Shown one piece after another: positions 61,601-64,000 of a DNA stretch of 64,000 bases; position 1 is the first letter of the stretch; each line of letters starts with the position of its first letter. This DNA is from Watersipora subatra (Eukaryota; Bryozoa; Gymnolaemata; Cheilostomatida; Watersiporidae), in contig NC_088717.1 of NCBI RefSeq assembly GCF_963576615.1, positions 58,454,749 to 58,518,748 on the forward strand. The letters run 5' to 3'. The translations under genes were made by a program, and so were the position numbers. The notes below the pieces were generated by a model. That model made no database searches and had not been told where the DNA came from. It saw only the letters and a program-made list of their open reading frames with translations.

Positions 61601-62267
61601 AGCTCAATTTTATTTTAAAAGTGTAAATTTAAAATCAAGTGCTTTGTACGGATAATGAGTTTATCAATGTATATCACGTGTTATTCATGTCACCAGGAGG
61701 TGAGAAGTTACAGAGAAGAGATTGCAGCTGGAGAATCTAGACTGTTTTATCTCAACTCTATGATGAAGATCATTGAGAATCAGAACCAGAAAATAGCCAA
61801 TGAGATGAAAGCTTACATGTCTTCAGACCCACAGGAGAGGAAAAAGTCATTCAGGTGAGATTTGAAATATTCCGAGTTGATATGTAAAGATCATCATACA
61901 AACAGTGGTCATTGATCACGCAGCTGGTGATCAGGTTTGTGCTTGATGATATGAAATATAAATCAACATAACTTTAATTGTGAGCCATTAAAAAAGAAAT
62001 GAGAAATGTTTTACACTGAACTCGTGTTATTGCAGAGATTTATACAACAGAAAAATTCAAGAGCAGGAAACGCTAGGAAAGAATCTCAGAGAGCGTCAGA
62101 AAACGGTACGGGACAGTCATGCCCCCAACATGAAGCAAATGAAAATGTGGCAGGATGTGCTGCGATTAATGGAAACCAAGAGCCAAATGGCCACTTCAGG
62201 GGAGGCAACCTCTCACACAGAAATGCGAGGCCGGGTTCATGAAGATGAGGAAAGATTGGTTCTCTAG
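49663..62267 (+). CDS. IFT81: Intraflagellar transport protein 81, complete
   Basis: Core IFT-B subunit; with IFT74 it binds and carries tubulin for cilium assembly. Fourteen exons: 49663-49806, 50699-50796, 53742-53922, 54248-54370, 54713-54856, 55573-55639, 56253-56416, 57151-57246, 57346-57492, 59096-59308, 60856-60981, 61312-61428, 61697-61854 and 62036-62267. All phases agree; the total is about 669 aa (human 676). Residues 1 to about 120 form the tubulin-binding CH-like domain ([15 protein letters not shown], then [19 protein letters not shown]); the rest is coiled coil with [26 protein letters not shown] and [10 protein letters not shown]. The end is DEERLVL (human EDRLIL). Exon 6 could instead begin at 55565 if exon 5 uses a donor 4 nt later, which adds four residues and keeps frame. 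Introns 2, 3, 7, 9 and 10 carry tandem arrays, several made of the gene's own splice junctions. Confidence 0.96.
50815..52500. repeat. 20-bp array in IFT81 intron 2, about 84 copies
   Basis: Unit actactcattaccgcttata, with four recurring variants at the centre (ccgctt, ctgctt, ctgatt, cttctt) that alternate in semi-regular order. The array starts 19 nt after the exon 2 donor. Confidence 0.96.
52680..53737 (+). repeat. 50-bp array ending at the IFT81 exon 3 acceptor, about 21 copies
   Basis: Nearly identical 50-bp units ending tttactcctcgtgtggtttc plus tcac. The last copy reads tttacttctcgtgtcggttg plus tcag and is the real acceptor. The unit has no stop in any forward frame, so all three frames are open through the array and one is continuous with exon 3. 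Confidence 0.95.
54138..54255 (+). repeat. 32-bp array carrying the IFT81 exon 4 acceptor, 4 acceptors
   Basis: Unit tgtatgtatatagtacacat plus gtatatatagtc. The true acceptor is the tatatag ending at 54247, followed by exon bases TACACAG. Identical tatatag|tacaca sites recur exactly 32 bp apart, ending at 54151, 54183 and 54215. Starting the exon at the copy before the true one runs into TAG. Confidence 0.9.
54371..54712. other. IFT81 intron 4
   Basis: Plain intron sequence with no repeat recognised. Confidence 0.5.
54857..56252. other. IFT81 introns 5 and 6
   Basis: AT-rich sequence around the small exon 6 (55573-55639). A possible weak SINE-like remnant lies near 55010-55110 on the minus strand. 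No tandem array is present. Confidence 0.4.
56430..56765. repeat. Minisatellite of about 60 bp after the IFT81 exon 7 donor, about 5 copies
   Basis: Copies of taatagtgccaaggtgtgta followed by tacgcttatatctgggcatg and tgtctatgactacaagtg. It begins roughly 14 nt inside intron 7. One shorter unit lacks the middle part. Confidence 0.85.
56790..56860 (+). mobile_element. Retroposon tail module in IFT81 intron 7
   Basis: gatgaatttctgacgttgca then cgagcaataaaaag matches the GAATxCCxGGCGTTGC...AATAAAA module seen after the SINE-like copies. Confidence 0.45.
57463..58911 (+). repeat. 46-bp array of IFT81 exon 9 end plus splice donor, 31 copies
   Basis: Each unit is the last 30 nt of exon 9 (codons [10 protein letters not shown]) plus the first 16 nt of intron 9 (gtgagtagtacacagt). 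Donors recur every 46 bp from 57493 to 58873, exactly 30 periods. By eye, one copy (58229) has lost its GT and one has gtaagc. Reading past the first donor in frame gives GTG AGT AGT ACA CAG TGA, a stop. Variants (ctc/atc, gtgag/gcgag) recur in blocks. Confidence 0.97.
59815..60180 (-). mobile_element. tRNA-derived SINE-like copy in IFT81 intron 10
   Basis: Reverse-complement match to 15003-15365. The minus strand shows gtgtagctcaattggttaga (A-box-like), gaggttctgagatgaaaatc, the ctataactggac tail and, at its start, gctagccgaatgcccggcgt. About 350 bp is shared by the two copies. Confidence 0.75.
60600..60865 (+). repeat. Degenerate repeats with acceptor-like copies before IFT81 exon 11
   Basis: The real acceptor reads ctgattcag|gtatcaaca at 60856. 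Similar tcag|gtatcacac occurs at 60790 and tcag|gtattgg at 60651, within diverged units that share acatatatc and ataatacat words. The spacing (139 and 66 bp) fits a period near 68. Confidence 0.5.
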
Positions 62268-62508
62268 GCCCTCAAGTCAGAGAAAGTATCAAAGATAAAA
62301 AAGACAATCAGACTTGGATAATGGCTTATAGATTTATAAGTTAGCACCTGGATAACCGTGTGTCACTTTCACAAGATAACTGTATATATTATCTTTTCAA
62401 CAATATAGTCAGCAGTGGTTAACAAATAATTTGTTGTAAATGCACTTTGTAATTTGGTTCATGAAATTTATTATGATGCTCTTCTTCGACCAAACTCATA
62501 GTATCTGA

Positions 62509-62514
62509 AATAAA
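62509..62514 (+). promoter_or_regulatory. Polyadenylation signal of IFT81
   Basis: AATAAA lies about 240 nt after the IFT81 stop. Confidence 0.65.
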
Positions 62515-62623
62515 AGTAATCGCAACTCACAAAATCTTGGTTTAAATCTTTCCAAATCTCATGAGAGATAATCTTTGCCGACTTTCTTTATTGCAATAAA
62601 AGAATTTTGGCTGAAAATGTGAG

Positions 62624-62718
62624 ATGTAAGGGATATATAAGGGATATATAAGGGATATATAAGGGATATATAAGGGATATATAAGGGATATATAAGGGAT
62701 ATATAAGGGATATATAAG
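62624..62718. repeat. 12-bp minisatellite, about 8 copies
   Basis: Perfect tandem copies of gggatatataag in the IFT81 3' flank. Confidence 0.95.
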
Positions 62719-62719
62719 T

Positions 62720-64000
62720 ATTATGTAAGAATATGAGACTTTATTTAGCTTATTAAAGTATAAAAAGATAGTTTAAGTTGATAGAAATCACACATCGCAT
62801 CAATTATCACAGTCTGCGAAACGAATGACCTATTTCATTTCAGTAGTTAGCCTAGTAGCATAATCACTTTCTTACAGCTTGTCTGATAACAACCGGTACC
62901 TAAGTGTGAGAATTAGTGGATATTCAATTTAAGTTTAAAGGTAAATCGAGATGTTAGAAACTCTTCAAGTTTTTATTTTACACAACAGCTTCTATTGAAG
63001 TAGCTTAACTTTTATAAATATTGGAGACATTGTAATGCATCTTTATCATTTAGGTATTAAATTGTGGCTGCATCACAGTGTTCCACATTTACATGAAAAC
63101 TTAGTAAGACTGCATCAAAGCAATCACAATAATGTTGATAAAACTAAACGGATTACTTGCTCCTTGAGGTAATACATTTGCTTAATGCATCTCCCTATTT
63201 ACCGTCAACTACCATTATTTGGAAAACAACTGACAAACTGTAGTTATTGTATGATAAGTTATATTGGGTAGCTTTTAGTTGAAGCCAGCATGGTTCATAG
63301 AAAAACTTCAGCCATTTTTAAATGCATCATTGATAGACCTGCATAAAGTATCAATTGAATAGTCCTAACCATGTGGGTTTAAGCGGTGGATTAAGTATAT
63401 TTGGATAGGAAACGTAGTTTCATTCCATTACTATTATAATATTAAATTGATGGAAATTTATCATTTGCAAGTTTTGCTTTTGCATCAAACCTACTTCTTC
63501 TTTAGGGAAAAAGGCAGAGTACAGTCAGCTCCTGTGAATTTTCCTTCTATGACCTCAAATCTCACACAAACCTCAAACAAAACCTACATTATCTAAACCA
63601 GCATAGGCCTACCAAGAAACCACACTTTAATATAGGTCTAAAGCGCTGACTCCAATTACAAAAAAAATGTATACCAGACTTAACGTCTTATCTGCACAAA
63701 TACATCTAGCCATTATTTAGATGCAATCAGCTAAAAACTGCTCCACCTCGTGAATCAATAATTGCGAAATCAAGCCACAGCTCCCTCTTAAAACTACTGA
63801 CTACAGTCATAAGAACACATTGACTAGAAACCCGTAAATGACACGGGCTAGATGAGACTTGTACAATAAGATGTTGATTTCCCCTACCCGTGCTCTATTA
63901 TATACATCATATATTTAAAGCCTAAGTATTATTGCACTATATGCGGAGTTAACGCAGCAATATATTCAGAATAACAATTTTTTGTTAGAAGCAATCTATT
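62720..64000. other. Intergenic DNA without recognised features
   Basis: AT-rich sequence to the window end. No coding segment, repeat family or RNA gene was recognised. Confidence 0.5.

Noticed and set aside
1-64000. CRISPR array
   Set aside because: The many direct repeats have no unique spacers; they are contiguous minisatellites in an animal-type genome with introns.

Overview
This is a 64 kb stretch of an AT-rich, intron-rich animal nuclear genome. Consensus GT/AG introns, short exons, AATAAA signals, SINEs, MITE-like DNA transposons, a LINE scrap and very many minisatellites all point that way. The cilia genes and repeat types suit a marine invertebrate, perhaps a lophotrochozoan, but the phylum cannot be fixed from this window alone.

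Six genes can be read. Five are recognised by remembered protein similarity, with exon phases checked by hand. From left to right they are: the last two exons of ribosomal protein RPL8 (+, 2604-4214); an unrecognised single-pass membrane protein (+, 12182-26548, 5' end not found); GAS8/DRC4 (-, 27513-30456, 7 exons, about 483 aa); OFD1 (+, 31188-44579, 18 exons, about 960 aa); SPCS2 (-, 44890-48672, 5 exons, about 193 aa); and IFT81 (+, 49663-62267, 14 exons, about 669 aa). GAS8 and OFD1 are head to head over 731 bp, and SPCS2 and IFT81 are head to head over 990 bp. OFD1 and SPCS2 converge, as do the membrane-protein gene and GAS8. Three of the six genes (GAS8, OFD1, IFT81) serve cilia: a nexin-dynein regulatory complex subunit, a centriole/basal-body protein and an IFT-B subunit. 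This makes a cilium-enriched neighbourhood with likely shared promoters.

The rest is intron and intergenic DNA dominated by tandem repeats. From 4.3 to 25 kb there are at least ten unrelated minisatellites, a tRNA-derived SINE family (one array is built from its A-box half), a broken Ty3/gypsy fossil beside a LINE endonuclease scrap, and no recognised exon of another gene.

The most striking observation is that several minisatellites inside OFD1 and IFT81 are tandem copies of the gene's own splice junctions. A 46-bp unit made of the last 30 nt of IFT81 exon 9 plus its 5' splice site is repeated 31 times. A 28-bp unit carrying the OFD1 exon 11 donor is repeated 14 times. A degenerate unit carrying the OFD1 exon 17 donor fills the last OFD1 intron. 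A 32-bp unit carries the IFT81 exon 4 acceptor four times, and a 50-bp array ends at the IFT81 exon 3 acceptor with the AG changed in the upstream copies. A two-copy 19-bp duplication across the OFD1 exon 6 donor looks like an early stage. In each donor case the 5'-most donor keeps the frame, and in the intact acceptor array the 3'-most acceptor does; the extra copies act as intron.
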